A DNA stretch of 64,000 nt from Mycolicibacterium agri. Lineage in GTDB: Bacteria; Actinomycetota; Actinomycetes; Mycobacteriales; Mycobacteriaceae. The notes under the pieces are model-generated. The model saw only the letters and a program-made list of their open reading frames with translations, was not told where the DNA came from and did not search any database. The DNA lies in contig NZ_PDCP01000016.1 in NCBI RefSeq assembly GCF_002553505.1, positions 1 to 64,000 on the forward strand. The letters run 5' to 3'. How positions within the stretch are numbered: position 1 is the stretch's first letter; every line of letters begins with the position of its first letter. Made by a program: the position numbers and the translations under genes. Positions 9,826-17,337 of the stretch are shown here, piece by piece.

Positions 9826-10842
9826 TCAGCAGTTCTCGGCGGCCTTGGTGGAAGCACCTTCGGGGAGGTACTGCGGATCGAACAGCTCGCACAGGTCGAC
9901 TTTCGAGGCGTCCTTGCCGACGAGCTGGAAACCCTTCAGCGCGTTGGCGATGGCCTCGGCGTTGAAGCCGACGCCCCAGTAATTGGATCGCAGATAATCT
10001 TCGACGATCTGCTCTGCGACCGCGTTGTCTTCCTTGGTGTGCCTGGCCCAGATGGCCGCAGCCTGCTCGGGATTGTCCTTGGTCCACTGGACAGCTTCGT
10101 CGTAGCCCGCGGTGATCGCCTTGATCACATTCGGATGGTCTTCGGCGTACTCGGGCGTCGTCGTCATCACCGTCTGCTGGAAGTTCGGAATCACTTCCTT
10201 GGCCGAGACCACCAGCTTGTAGGCGTCCTTGTTCTTCAACGCTTCGGCGATCGGCACGACGGCCGCATCCACGTCGCCGCCCTCAAGTAGTGCAAGGCCC
10301 TCGCCGAGACCGCCTGCCGCCGTGCGCTCGACGGTGTTGGGGTCGACCCCCTCGGCGTCGGGCAACAGGTAGGTCAGCTGCTGTGTGACCGAGCCTTCCC
10401 TGGTGAACGACCAGGTTTTGACGTCCGCGACGGTGTTGACCGCGTTGTTGTTGGCCAGTGTGTAGAAGTCGTTGCCCGCCAACGACTGCACGGCACCGCC
10501 GACGATGACGAGGTCGGCGCCGCTGGACTTGGCGTCCACCACCGCCGGGAAGCTGGTGTCGGCGATCGGGAGGTCGCCTGAGAGCTGGTTCTGGATCGTC
10601 GATGCGCCGCCCTTGCCCGGCACGATCTGGCCGACCTCGACCCCGCGCTTCTTGAAGAAACCTTGATCGATTGCGACGAGCCAGGGAACCGAGAACGGCT
10701 CGGTGTCGTGTGTGACCGTGATGTCGATCTTGACCGGGTCGTCGGGATTGGCGTCCTTGGATTCGCTTCCCGAGCACCCGGCAAGCAGCCCGATCACGGC
10801 GGCGGAAGCCAGAGTGGCAAAAACGCTTCGCGTGGTTGACAT
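9826..10842 (-). CDS. ABC transporter substrate-binding lipoprotein (NMT1/SsuA-like)
   Basis: A 338-residue lipoprotein starting at ATG 10842, preceded by AGGAG. The signal peptide ends in the lipobox VIGLLAGC, with the acylated cysteine at about residue 22, so it is anchored outside the membrane. The mature part (SVPWLVAIDQGFFKKRGVEV, ADTSFPAVVDAKSSGADLVI) has the type II periplasmic-binding fold of the SsuA/NMT1/THI5 group. The ligand cannot be read from sequence. It lies between the importer ATPase and the LeuD-like gene, with only 10 bases to the latter, so uptake and metabolism genes are probably one transcript. Confidence 0.9.
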   Translation of the reverse strand: MSTTRSVFATLASAAVIGLLAGCSGSESKDANPDDPVKIDITVTHDTEPFSVPWLVAIDQGFFKKRGVEVGQIVPGKGGASTIQNQLSGDLPIADTSFPAVVDAKSSGADLVIVGGAVQSLAGNDFYTLANNNAVNTVADVKTWSFTREGSVTQQLTYLLPDAEGVDPNTVERTAAGGLGEGLALLEGGDVDAAVVPIAEALKNKDAYKLVVSAKEVIPNFQQTVMTTTPEYAEDHPNVIKAITAGYDEAVQWTKDNPEQAAAIWARHTKEDNAVAEQIVEDYLRSNYWGVGFNAEAIANALKGFQLVGKDASKVDLCELFDPQYLPEGASTKAAENC

Positions 10843-10852
10843 TTCGATGCTC

Positions 10853-11380
10853 CTAATCGGTACTACCCGGTCGCAGATACCCGTCCTCCTCGAGTCGTTG
10901 CAGCAAGCCACCGCGCTGCAGGATCTCGATGAGGAACGGTGGGTACGGCTTCGACTCGAGGAACGCCCCGGTCGAACGGTTCTTTACGGTCGCGTTGACG
11001 ACGTCGACGGTCAGCTCGTCACCCTCGGTGACCGCGGAGGAAATCCCCGGTACCGCGAGAATCGGCAGCCCGTAATTGATGCAGTTGCGCAAGAACAGCG
11101 AGTTGAAGTTCTCGGCGAGCAGACAGCCGACGCCGAGCTCACGAAACAGCAGCGCGACCGGGCGGCTCGAGCCGAGTCCGAAGTTCACGCCGCCGACCAC
11201 GATGTCGCCGGCCTGCACCAACTCGGGCCAGCCCTTGCGCGAGGCGTTGAACATCTCATGCGCGGCGTCTGCAATCGGCAGCCGCATGGCATATCCGGGG
11301 AACATGTCGTCAGTGGTGACCTGGTCGCCGAACACCCACGACCGACCTGACAACACGAGTTCGTTTGTCGCTGTAGGCAT
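10853..11380 (-). CDS. LeuD-like small subunit of a 3-isopropylmalate dehydratase-type hydro-lyase
   Basis: A 175-residue swivel-domain subunit of the aconitase superfamily (WVFGDQVTTDDMFPGYAM; GGVNFGLGSSRPVALLFREL). It starts at ATG 11380, sharing one base with the large-subunit stop. Authentic LeuD has GSSREHA at the substrate-binding turn; here it reads GSSRPVA. The specificity loop after FPGY is AMRLPIADAAHEMF rather than a YLRT/YLVY type. Substrate is therefore unlikely to be isopropylmalate. Related enzymes include 2,3-dimethylmalate dehydratase (DmdB) and methanogen homoaconitase. Context with a PEP-mutase-family lyase makes a dimethylmalate- or citramalate-like substrate plausible, but this is inference. 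Confidence 0.85.
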   Translation of the reverse strand: MPTATNELVLSGRSWVFGDQVTTDDMFPGYAMRLPIADAAHEMFNASRKGWPELVQAGDIVVGGVNFGLGSSRPVALLFRELGVGCLLAENFNSLFLRNCINYGLPILAVPGISSAVTEGDELTVDVVNATVKNRSTGAFLESKPYPPFLIEILQRGGLLQRLEEDGYLRPGSTD

Positions 11381-12621
11381 CAGACACCTCCAGGTGCGGT
11401 GATGTGTCCGGCGATCGCGGACGTCGCGACGGTCGCCGGCGAGGCCATGTAGATCTCTGCGTCCGGACTTCCCATGCGGCCTCTGAAATTTCGTGTGCTG
11501 GCGGTCACGCAGACTTCGCCCGGACCGAGCACACCCATGTGGTATCCGAAGCAGGCGCCGCATGTCGGGTTCGTGACAACGCCGCCGGCGGAGATGATCG
11601 AAGTGACGTAACCCTCCGATACGGCGTCGAGGTAGACCTGCTGCGAGGCAGGCGTGACGATCAGCCGGACACCACTTTTCACCTTCTGCCCGTCGAGGAT
11701 GCTGGCCGCGACCCGCAGGTCCTCGAGCTGGCCGTTGGCGCAGGAGCCGATGAACGCCTGATGGATCGGCTTCTCCCCCAACGCGCGCACCGGCAGCGAG
11801 TTGTTGATCACTGTGCCCGGCTTCGAGACCATCGGTTCCAGCGAGGACAGGTCGACCGTCCGGCGTTCCGCGTACTCCGCGTCGTCATCGCCGTTGCAGG
11901 GATGTGCCTCTCCCGCTTTGGCCCCGAGCGATTCCAGGCATACCTCGTCTGCCGGGAATACCGAGAAGTCGGCCCCGACCTCCGCGCCCTGCGCGGCGAT
12001 CGTTCGGCGGTCCGACATCGGCACACTGGACAGGCCCGGCCCGCCGTACTCGATGGCGTGATCGGTCGCGTCACCGTATTCGCCTGCGATGTGCAGAAAG
12101 ATGTCTTTGCCGTTGATGTGGTCCGGCTTCTGCCCGACCAGGTCATAGCGGATCGTCGGCGGAACCATGTGCCATGTCTTGCCGGTGCACACGATCTGCA
12201 GGACCTCCGCCGGGCCGAGGCCGCGCGCGGCGACGTTCAACGCTCCCGCAGCGCACGTGTGCGAATCGGTGCACGCGAGGTTCTGCCCGGGCAGTGCAAG
12301 AGCCTGCTCGGCGATCACCTGGTGCACGATGCCGTGCCTGCCTATGTCGTAGAACCTGCTGACGCCGTGCGTCCGGGCGAAATCCCGTGCCCGCTCTCCC
12401 CCCGAGGCGTCGCGAATCGACGGCGCGGGAACGGCGTGGTCCATGACGACGGCCAGCTTGTCCGGGTCGTGCACCCGCAGGACGTGATGCAGGCGGTCAT
12501 GCTGGAACTGCAGGTCGATCAGCACCGTCATGTCGACGTCGACGACGACGGTGTCGCCGGGCTTCGGTGCAGGGTTCTCCGACGCGCGCCCCAGCAGTTG
12601 CTCGATGATGGTCGACCCCAT
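11380..12621 (-). CDS. LeuC-like large subunit of a 3-isopropylmalate dehydratase-type hydro-lyase
   Basis: A 413-residue aconitase-superfamily subunit starting at ATG 12621. The iron-sulfur ligands are visible as FIGSCANGQLEDLRVAA and PTCGACFGYHMGVLGPGEVC, and LACTDSHTCAAGALNVAARG and STRNFRGRMGSPDAEIYMAS are conserved active-site segments. The length fits the shorter archaeal/DmdA-type large subunits rather than the roughly 470-residue bacterial LeuC. It should isomerise or hydrate a 2-hydroxy di- or tricarboxylate together with the 10853-11380 subunit. It starts one base after the stop of the lyase gene, showing tight coupling. Confidence 0.88.
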   Translation of the reverse strand: MGSTIIEQLLGRASENPAPKPGDTVVVDVDMTVLIDLQFQHDRLHHVLRVHDPDKLAVVMDHAVPAPSIRDASGGERARDFARTHGVSRFYDIGRHGIVHQVIAEQALALPGQNLACTDSHTCAAGALNVAARGLGPAEVLQIVCTGKTWHMVPPTIRYDLVGQKPDHINGKDIFLHIAGEYGDATDHAIEYGGPGLSSVPMSDRRTIAAQGAEVGADFSVFPADEVCLESLGAKAGEAHPCNGDDDAEYAERRTVDLSSLEPMVSKPGTVINNSLPVRALGEKPIHQAFIGSCANGQLEDLRVAASILDGQKVKSGVRLIVTPASQQVYLDAVSEGYVTSIISAGGVVTNPTCGACFGYHMGVLGPGEVCVTASTRNFRGRMGSPDAEIYMASPATVATSAIAGHITAPGGV

Positions 12622-12622
12622 G

Positions 12623-13492
12623 TCAGACCCCTACGGTTCCCGCAGCGAAGCGCTTGCCGACCTCGTCCCAGTAGTCCAGGCCGACGGCACGGAAGAGTTC
12701 GTTCGGTCCCCACTGACGGCCCGTGTCGGTGTCTCCGCTTTGCAGGGTCGCCAGTGCGCTGTCGACGGCATCGGCCGCGGCGCCGAACGCGAGTCCGGGC
12801 GCGATCACGATCGAATAGCCCGCATTTTTCACCGAGTCCAGCGACACCGGCGGCGTCTTGCCGCGCGCCACCAGGTTGAAAAGGGTCGGCTTCGGAATCA
12901 GCCCGGGGATCGTGGCGATCTGTTCTTCGGTCTGCGGCGCCTCGATGAAGATGATGTCGGCGCCCGCCTCGACATACTTTCGGCCCCGCGCAACAGCGTC
13001 GTCGAAGCCGTGGGATGCGAGCGCGTCGGTGCGCGCGATCACCAGCATCCGATCGTCGGTGCGCGCTTCGACGACAGCTTCGATCTTTCGCTGAAAGTCT
13101 TCTGGTGCAATGACTTCCTTCGAATCCAGATGTCCGCACTTCTTGGGGAACATCTGGTCCTCCAGCTGGATCGCCGATACCCCGGCGCGCTCGTACAGCT
13201 GGACCGTCCGCACCGCATTGATGATGTCGCCGAACCCGGTGTCGGCATCGGCGATGAGCGGGACGTCTCCGAGCACACCGGTCAGCAGCGCCACCCGGGC
13301 GGCCATCTCACTTTGGCTCGTCAGTCCGAGATCCGGCAGCCCCAGTGAGGCCGCGACGGCGGCACCGGACATGTAGGCCGCGTTGAAGTTCCGGCGCTTC
13401 GCGAGGGCCGCGGTCAGACCGTCGTACACGCCTGGCGCCACCGTGAGCGTGCCGGACGCGATCTGGTCATTGAGTTTGCGACGAGCTTCCAC
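12623..13492 (-). CDS. isocitrate lyase/PEP mutase family C-C lyase (2,3-dimethylmalate or methylisocitrate lyase-like)
   Basis: A 289-residue TIM-barrel enzyme starting at GTG 13492, with AGGGAGA just upstream. The catalytic KKCGH motif is at residues 117-121 (Cys119) and the metal/substrate motif ADADTGFGD at 81-89, with VYDGLTAALAKR near the start. The cysteine-bearing loop indicates a lyase splitting a C-C bond, not a phosphonomutase. Known members cleave methylisocitrate, 2,3-dimethylmalate (to propionate and pyruvate), oxaloacetate or petal-death substrates. It is the first structural gene after the IclR regulator, so with the hydro-lyase it probably makes a two-step hydration-cleavage pathway. 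Confidence 0.87.
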   Translation of the reverse strand: MEARRKLNDQIASGTLTVAPGVYDGLTAALAKRRNFNAAYMSGAAVAASLGLPDLGLTSQSEMAARVALLTGVLGDVPLIADADTGFGDIINAVRTVQLYERAGVSAIQLEDQMFPKKCGHLDSKEVIAPEDFQRKIEAVVEARTDDRMLVIARTDALASHGFDDAVARGRKYVEAGADIIFIEAPQTEEQIATIPGLIPKPTLFNLVARGKTPPVSLDSVKNAGYSIVIAPGLAFGAAADAVDSALATLQSGDTDTGRQWGPNELFRAVGLDYWDEVGKRFAAGTVGV

Positions 13493-13503
13493 CGATATTC
13501 TCC

Positions 13504-14325
13504 CTAGTCTCTTAACTTTTCGTGCTTGTCGTGCTTCTTCGTGTCGTTGGTGTCGTTCGCCTCTCGCACGGGTGGATATTTGCCCTGATAACCGATGGCC
13601 AGCGAGAGCTCGCGGGCCGCGTCGAGCACCATCAGGCCGAGTTCTTCGGCGCGGTCTTCACCCATCCGGAACGCCGGACCGCCGATGGTCATCGAGCCGA
13701 TCAACCCGCCTGCGTCGAGCACCGGCGCGCCAACCGAGTTCAACCCGTCCTCACGCTCGCTCTGCGCGTACGCCCAGCCGCGCTTGCGGATCAGCTCAAG
13801 CTCCTTCTCGAGTTTCGCGCGGCTCGTGATGGTCCCGCTGGCAAGCTTTTTCAGCCGCTCGACGGTTGGGGGCGGGTCACTGAACGCGAGGAGCACCTTG
13901 CCGCCGGATCCGGCGTAGAGCGGCAGCGTCTGACCGATCTCGGTGTGGAACACGATCGACTTCTTCGACGAGCAGTTGTTGATGACGTACCGACAGTCCT
14001 TGTCCAGCAGCGCGAGTCCCGTCGACTCGCCGGAGCGGTCGCGCAACTCGGAAAGGATCGGGGTCGACGCCTCCACCAGGTCCGAACCCGCTTTCGCGAC
14101 CTCGGCCCAACCGACAAACCTCAGGGAGAGCTTGTATCCGCGCTTGGTCTGGCTCAGCACGCCACGGTCGAGCAGCAACCGGATCAGTCGGGTGGTCGTG
14201 GTGGGCGGAAGCGTCGTGCGCTCGCGGATCTCGGCGGCAGAAGCCACCGGCGCGTGAACCGAGAAGCAGCTCAGCACGCTCAAGAATCGGTCCAGCATCT
14301 GGCCGGACGTCTCTCGCTCAATCAC
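13504..14325 (-). CDS. IclR-family transcriptional regulator
   Basis: About 273 residues. The N-terminal winged helix (MLDRFLSVLSCFSVHAPVAS, EIRERTTLPPTTTTRLIRLL) is followed by the IclR effector domain (PLYAGSGGKVLLAFSDPPPT; REDGLNSVGAPVLDAGGLIG). I chose GTG 14325 because GGGGGA lies eight bases upstream; a GTG at 14340 has no ribosome site and sits inside the palindrome at 14337-14367. It is 11 bases upstream of the lyase gene on the same strand and is probably the pathway regulator, autoregulated through that palindrome. The C-terminal tail (ANDTNDTKKHDKHEKLRD) is unusually charged. Confidence 0.88.
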   Translation of the reverse strand: MIERETSGQMLDRFLSVLSCFSVHAPVASAAEIRERTTLPPTTTTRLIRLLLDRGVLSQTKRGYKLSLRFVGWAEVAKAGSDLVEASTPILSELRDRSGESTGLALLDKDCRYVINNCSSKKSIVFHTEIGQTLPLYAGSGGKVLLAFSDPPPTVERLKKLASGTITSRAKLEKELELIRKRGWAYAQSEREDGLNSVGAPVLDAGGLIGSMTIGGPAFRMGEDRAEELGLMVLDAARELSLAIGYQGKYPPVREANDTNDTKKHDKHEKLRD

Positions 14326-14336
14326 GTTGTTTTCCC

Positions 14337-14367
14337 CCACTCAGTGGTTTTTTAAACCGCTGAATGG
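14337..14367. promoter_or_regulatory. putative IclR operator palindrome
   Basis: An imperfect inverted repeat: left arm CCACTCAGTGGTTT (14337-14350), spacer TTT, right arm AAACCGCTGAATGG (14354-14367). The arms match at 12 of 14 positions. It lies directly upstream of the IclR-type gene and overlaps its alternative GTG start. It would fit autoregulation and control of the downstream lyase, hydro-lyase and importer genes. Confidence 0.7.
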
Positions 14368-14479
14368 TGTGGATTCAACGCGCCGGACATCTACCTGTCA
14401 AGACCCCGTCACGCCGTCGCCGACCCCCGCCGCCACAGCAACAGATTCGCCGGTCGCGGGTCAAGTACCGTAGGCTTTT

Positions 14480-15376
14480 ATGGTCGGGCCGGCAGAACAG
14501 GTGGTGACCGGCGACGCCGTCGTCCTCGATGTGCAGATCGCCCAGCTCCCCGTGCGGGCGCTGTCGGCGCTGATCGACATCGCGGTGATGCTCATCGGCT
14601 ACCTGGCGGGTATCGCGCTGTGGGCGGCGACGCTGAGCCAGTTCGATCCGGCGCTGTCGGGTGCGATTCTGGTGATCTTCACCGTGTTGACGGTGGTCGG
14701 TTATCCGCTGGTGTTCGAAATCGCAACGCGGGGGCGCACATTGGGCAAGATGACGCTGGGTTTGCGGGTGGTCTCCGACGACGGCGGGCCGGAACGCTTC
14801 CGTCAGGCCCTGTTTCGCGCGCTGGCGTCGGTCGTGGAGATCTGGATGCTGTTCGGCGCGCCCGCGGTGATCTGCAGCCTGCTCTCGCCGAGGGGCAAAC
14901 GCCTCGGCGATGTGTTCGCAGGGACCGTGGTGATCAGCGAACGCGGCCCCAAGCTGCCGCCGCCACCGGCGATGCCTCCGCAACTGGCGTGGTGGGCGTC
15001 GTCATTGCAGCTGTCCGGACTGAATCCCGAGCAAGCCGAGCTGGCGCGTCAATTCCTCGCTCGGGCACCGCAATTGGAGCCGCACCTGCGCGACCAGATG
15101 GCGCATCGCATCGCCAGTGACGTGGTGAGCCGGATATCGCCGCCACCGCCGGCTGGCGTGCCGCCGCAGTATGTGCTGGCCGCTGTGCTCGCCGAACGGC
15201 ACCGCCGCGAGCTCCAACGGCTGCAGCCGCAGACCGGCCAGGCACCGCCCCAAGGTCCACCGCCGCCGCAATGGACGCCGCCCCCACAATGGGCACCGCC
15301 GCCTCCCCCGGCACATCCGGCCACACCGCCTGCCTCCTCCTCCGACGGCCGCGGCGGCTTCGCACCCCCGAGCTGA
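14480..15376 (+). CDS. RDD-family membrane protein with proline-rich C-terminus
   Basis: A 298-residue protein starting at ATG 14480. The RDD domain occupies about residues 15-155 with the typical R-A-L-x-x-x-I-D opening (VRALSALIDIAVMLIGYLAG), three hydrophobic segments and RGRTLGKMTLGLRVVSDDGG. A helical linker (GLNPEQAELARQFLARAPQL) leads to a Pro/Gln-rich C-terminal tail. RDD proteins are linked to ion homeostasis or small-molecule transport in some bacteria; function here is unknown. It corresponds to Rv3695. Its TGA and the stop of the converging gene fall in one palindrome (GCTGAGCGCTCAGC, 15372-15385). Confidence 0.87.
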   Translation: MVGPAEQVVTGDAVVLDVQIAQLPVRALSALIDIAVMLIGYLAGIALWAATLSQFDPALSGAILVIFTVLTVVGYPLVFEIATRGRTLGKMTLGLRVVSDDGGPERFRQALFRALASVVEIWMLFGAPAVICSLLSPRGKRLGDVFAGTVVISERGPKLPPPPAMPPQLAWWASSLQLSGLNPEQAELARQFLARAPQLEPHLRDQMAHRIASDVVSRISPPPPAGVPPQYVLAAVLAERHRRELQRLQPQTGQAPPQGPPPPQWTPPPQWAPPPPPAHPATPPASSSDGRGGFAPPS

Positions 15377-15380
15377 GCGC

Positions 15381-15875
15381 TCAGCGGTAGCGCAGTCCGA
15401 TCAGCATCAGCGCCGACGCGACGATCGCGGTGACGGTGCGGGTGTGGTTCCACGCGATCCAGGACGAGACATAGGCCTGCCATTCGCGTGCGGCGTCGGC
15501 GACCGAAAGGGTTGACGGATCGACGGCGTCGAGATGGTTGTTCAACGGCACATTGAACGCGATCGTGATGACGGCGCCGAGAACGCCGAGGATGGCACCG
15601 ACCAGCAGCCACACGCTGCCGGCCTGGCGGATCTGGACGATGGCGGCGACGCCGACCGCGGCCGACAGGACGGCCGAGCCGAGAAACGCCAGCAGGAACG
15701 CCGCGCTGGAGTTGGCGACGACGTTGATGCCGCGCATCGCGGTGATCGCGGTGACTGGGCCGGTGCGGTCAAGGCCGCGCAGCACGAAGGTGGAGAAGAC
15801 GTACATCATGCCGCCGGCGGCGGCGCAGGCGACGGCGGCGATGCTGGTCAGGACGACAACAGGGCTTACGTTCAT
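15381..15875 (-). CDS. DUF1772 / anthrone oxygenase-like membrane protein
   Basis: A 164-residue protein starting at ATG 15875 with four predicted transmembrane helices (VVVLTSIAAVACAAAGGMMY; AAFLLAFLGSAVLSAAVGVA; WLLVGAILGVLGAVITIAF; TVTAIVASALMLIGL). The conserved NVPLNNHLDAVD and WIAWNHTRT stretches identify the DUF1772 family, which includes fungal anthrone oxygenases of polyketide pathways. No polyketide genes are nearby, so catalytic function is uncertain. It converges with the RDD gene with four bases between stops. Confidence 0.8.
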   Translation of the reverse strand: MNVSPVVVLTSIAAVACAAAGGMMYVFSTFVLRGLDRTGPVTAITAMRGINVVANSSAAFLLAFLGSAVLSAAVGVAAIVQIRQAGSVWLLVGAILGVLGAVITIAFNVPLNNHLDAVDPSTLSVADAAREWQAYVSSWIAWNHTRTVTAIVASALMLIGLRYR

Positions 15876-15943
15876 GTCCCGTAGTCAATCGGCTCCGGGC
15901 GAGACGATCCATCGTCGATCGTCCGGTTTACATACGCACGCGT

Positions 15944-16609
15944 CTAGGCGACGCCGACCGTTGCGTACAACCTGGCCGAGACCGCGCTCAGCCAGGCCCA
16001 GGCCAACACCACGGCGGCGGTGAAGAGCAGGATCGCTGCCGCGCCTCCCACGCCGGATGCCATGACGGCGAAGGAGGCCGCGAACACCGCGCCGGTGAGA
16101 CGGGAGAACACCGCCCAACCGGCCGCACCGTTGCGGGAGAAGTAGGTGGCTAACACGAAGCAGGCCGCGACGAGACACGCGAAACCGATTGCCGCAACGA
16201 TGAAGTGGAGCATCCCATGCCACGACGGCTCGGCCATGCCCGCCGGCGTCCCCGGCGGGAAGCCGTCGGACGGATCCGCGCGGAATATCCCCGCCAGCAC
16301 CAGGGCGCCGCCGTACGCGCCGATTAGCCCCGACGCCCACGCCGACGATCGGCCCGGACCGAGCGCGCGGCGGATGCCGACCGCCGCCGCGACGGTCATC
16401 GCGCCGGTGACCAGGAAGGTGGCGATCTGTATCCAGCCCAGGTCACCGTTGGCGAGTTGGCTGGCGGCGTGGCGCGTCGGATCGAAGCCTTCCCTGGTCG
16501 CCGCCTGTGCGGCCACCGCGACCACGTAGATGGGGCCGGCGATCACGCCATAGCCGAGCAGGGACTTGGTGATGCGGTCGGCCAGCGGCGGGCAGGGTGT
16601 GGTGGTCAC
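15944..16609 (-). CDS. DUF998 family membrane protein
   Basis: A 221-residue protein starting at ATG 16609, with six or seven hydrophobic segments (LLGYGVIAGPIYVVAVAAQA; IATFLVTGAMTVAAAVGI; FIVAAIGFACLVAACFVLAT). The GFDPTRHAASQLANGDLGWIQ stretch and MAEPSWHGMLHF are typical of the DUF998 family. Function is unknown. It diverges from a TetR regulator 80 bases away, with an operator-like palindrome between them, so it is the probable regulatory target. Confidence 0.8.
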   Translation of the reverse strand: MTTTPCPPLADRITKSLLGYGVIAGPIYVVAVAAQAATREGFDPTRHAASQLANGDLGWIQIATFLVTGAMTVAAAVGIRRALGPGRSSAWASGLIGAYGGALVLAGIFRADPSDGFPPGTPAGMAEPSWHGMLHFIVAAIGFACLVAACFVLATYFSRNGAAGWAVFSRLTGAVFAASFAVMASGVGGAAAILLFTAAVVLAWAWLSAVSARLYATVGVA

Positions 16610-16631
16610 GGCTGTTCTCCCCGTAGTCGGG

Positions 16632-16677
16632 ACTAGACGGTGCAGTACTGTAATCGTGTGGAACTAGACTGTCTAGT
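16632..16677. promoter_or_regulatory. putative TetR operator
   Basis: A perfect 7-1-7 palindrome ACTAGACTGTCTAGT lies at 16663-16677, 12 bases before the TetR start at 16690. A separate ACTAGAC half-site occurs at 16632-16638, nearer the divergent DUF998 gene. The spacing fits repression of both promoters by the adjacent TetR protein. Confidence 0.7.
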
Positions 16678-16689
16678 ACTCTGAGGGCG

Positions 16690-17313
16690 ATGACCCTGCC
16701 CGCACGTTCCGCCCGCAAGAGAGCGACGATCCTGTCCGCAGGCCAGCAACTCTTTCTGGCCAACGGCTACCAAGGCACCAGCATGGACCAGGTGGCCGCG
16801 ACGGCCGCGGTGTCGAAGCAGACCGTCTACAAGCACTTCGGCGAGAAGCGCGAACTGTTGTTCGCGATCGTCACCGACGCGCTGGACACCACCGTCGGCT
16901 CGTTCGGGGAACGCATCGCCGCGCTGGCCGACAGCGCGGACGTCGAGGCTGACCTGGCGTCGCTTGCCGGCGACTATCTGCGCGCTGTGCTCGACGAGTC
17001 CGTCGTGCAACTGCGCCGGCTGGTGATCGGCGAGGCCAACCGGCTGCCCGAACTCGCGCGGCTCTATTACCAGCACGCGCCGCAACGCACCCTCGCTGCG
17101 CTGTCAGATGCCTTCGGCCGTCTGCATCAGCGCGGCCTGCTACATGCACCCCAACCTTCGCTCGCCGCAGAGCATTTCGCGTTCCTCGTTGTGGGCAGAC
17201 CCATCGACCAGGCGCTGTTCGACGGTGCACCAAAGGTATTGGCGGACCTCGATGTGGACACGTATGCCAGGGCGGGCGTCGATGCCTTCCTCGCGGCATA
17301 CGGGCCACGGTAG
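16690..17313 (+). CDS. TetR/AcrR-family transcriptional regulator
   Basis: A 207-residue regulator. The N-terminal helix-turn-helix is clear: RSARKRATILSAGQQLFLAN, then YQGTSMDQVAATAAVSKQTV and YKHFGEKRELLFAIV (residues 4-55). The C-terminal helical ligand domain (LDESVVQLRRLVIGEANRLP; ARLYYQHAPQRTLAALSD) resembles the AefR-like C-terminal domain. It starts at ATG 16690 just downstream of a perfect palindrome and diverges from the DUF998 gene, its likely target. The ligand is unknown. The AraC gene follows 24 bases later on the same strand. Confidence 0.9.
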   Translation: MTLPARSARKRATILSAGQQLFLANGYQGTSMDQVAATAAVSKQTVYKHFGEKRELLFAIVTDALDTTVGSFGERIAALADSADVEADLASLAGDYLRAVLDESVVQLRRLVIGEANRLPELARLYYQHAPQRTLAALSDAFGRLHQRGLLHAPQPSLAAEHFAFLVVGRPIDQALFDGAPKVLADLDVDTYARAGVDAFLAAYGPR

Positions 17314-17337
17314 GTCGACCGGCGATACGCTCGTCAC

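Noticed and set aside
11404..12879. Long + strand open frame antisense to the LeuC-like gene
   Set aside because: The LeuC frame has all iron-sulfur cysteines; the antisense frame is low-complexity and unlike any protein.
15372..15385. Perfect palindrome GCTGAGCGCTCAGC at a convergent junction
   Set aside because: It follows from two facing TGA stop codons around GCGC; too short to claim as a terminator or operator.
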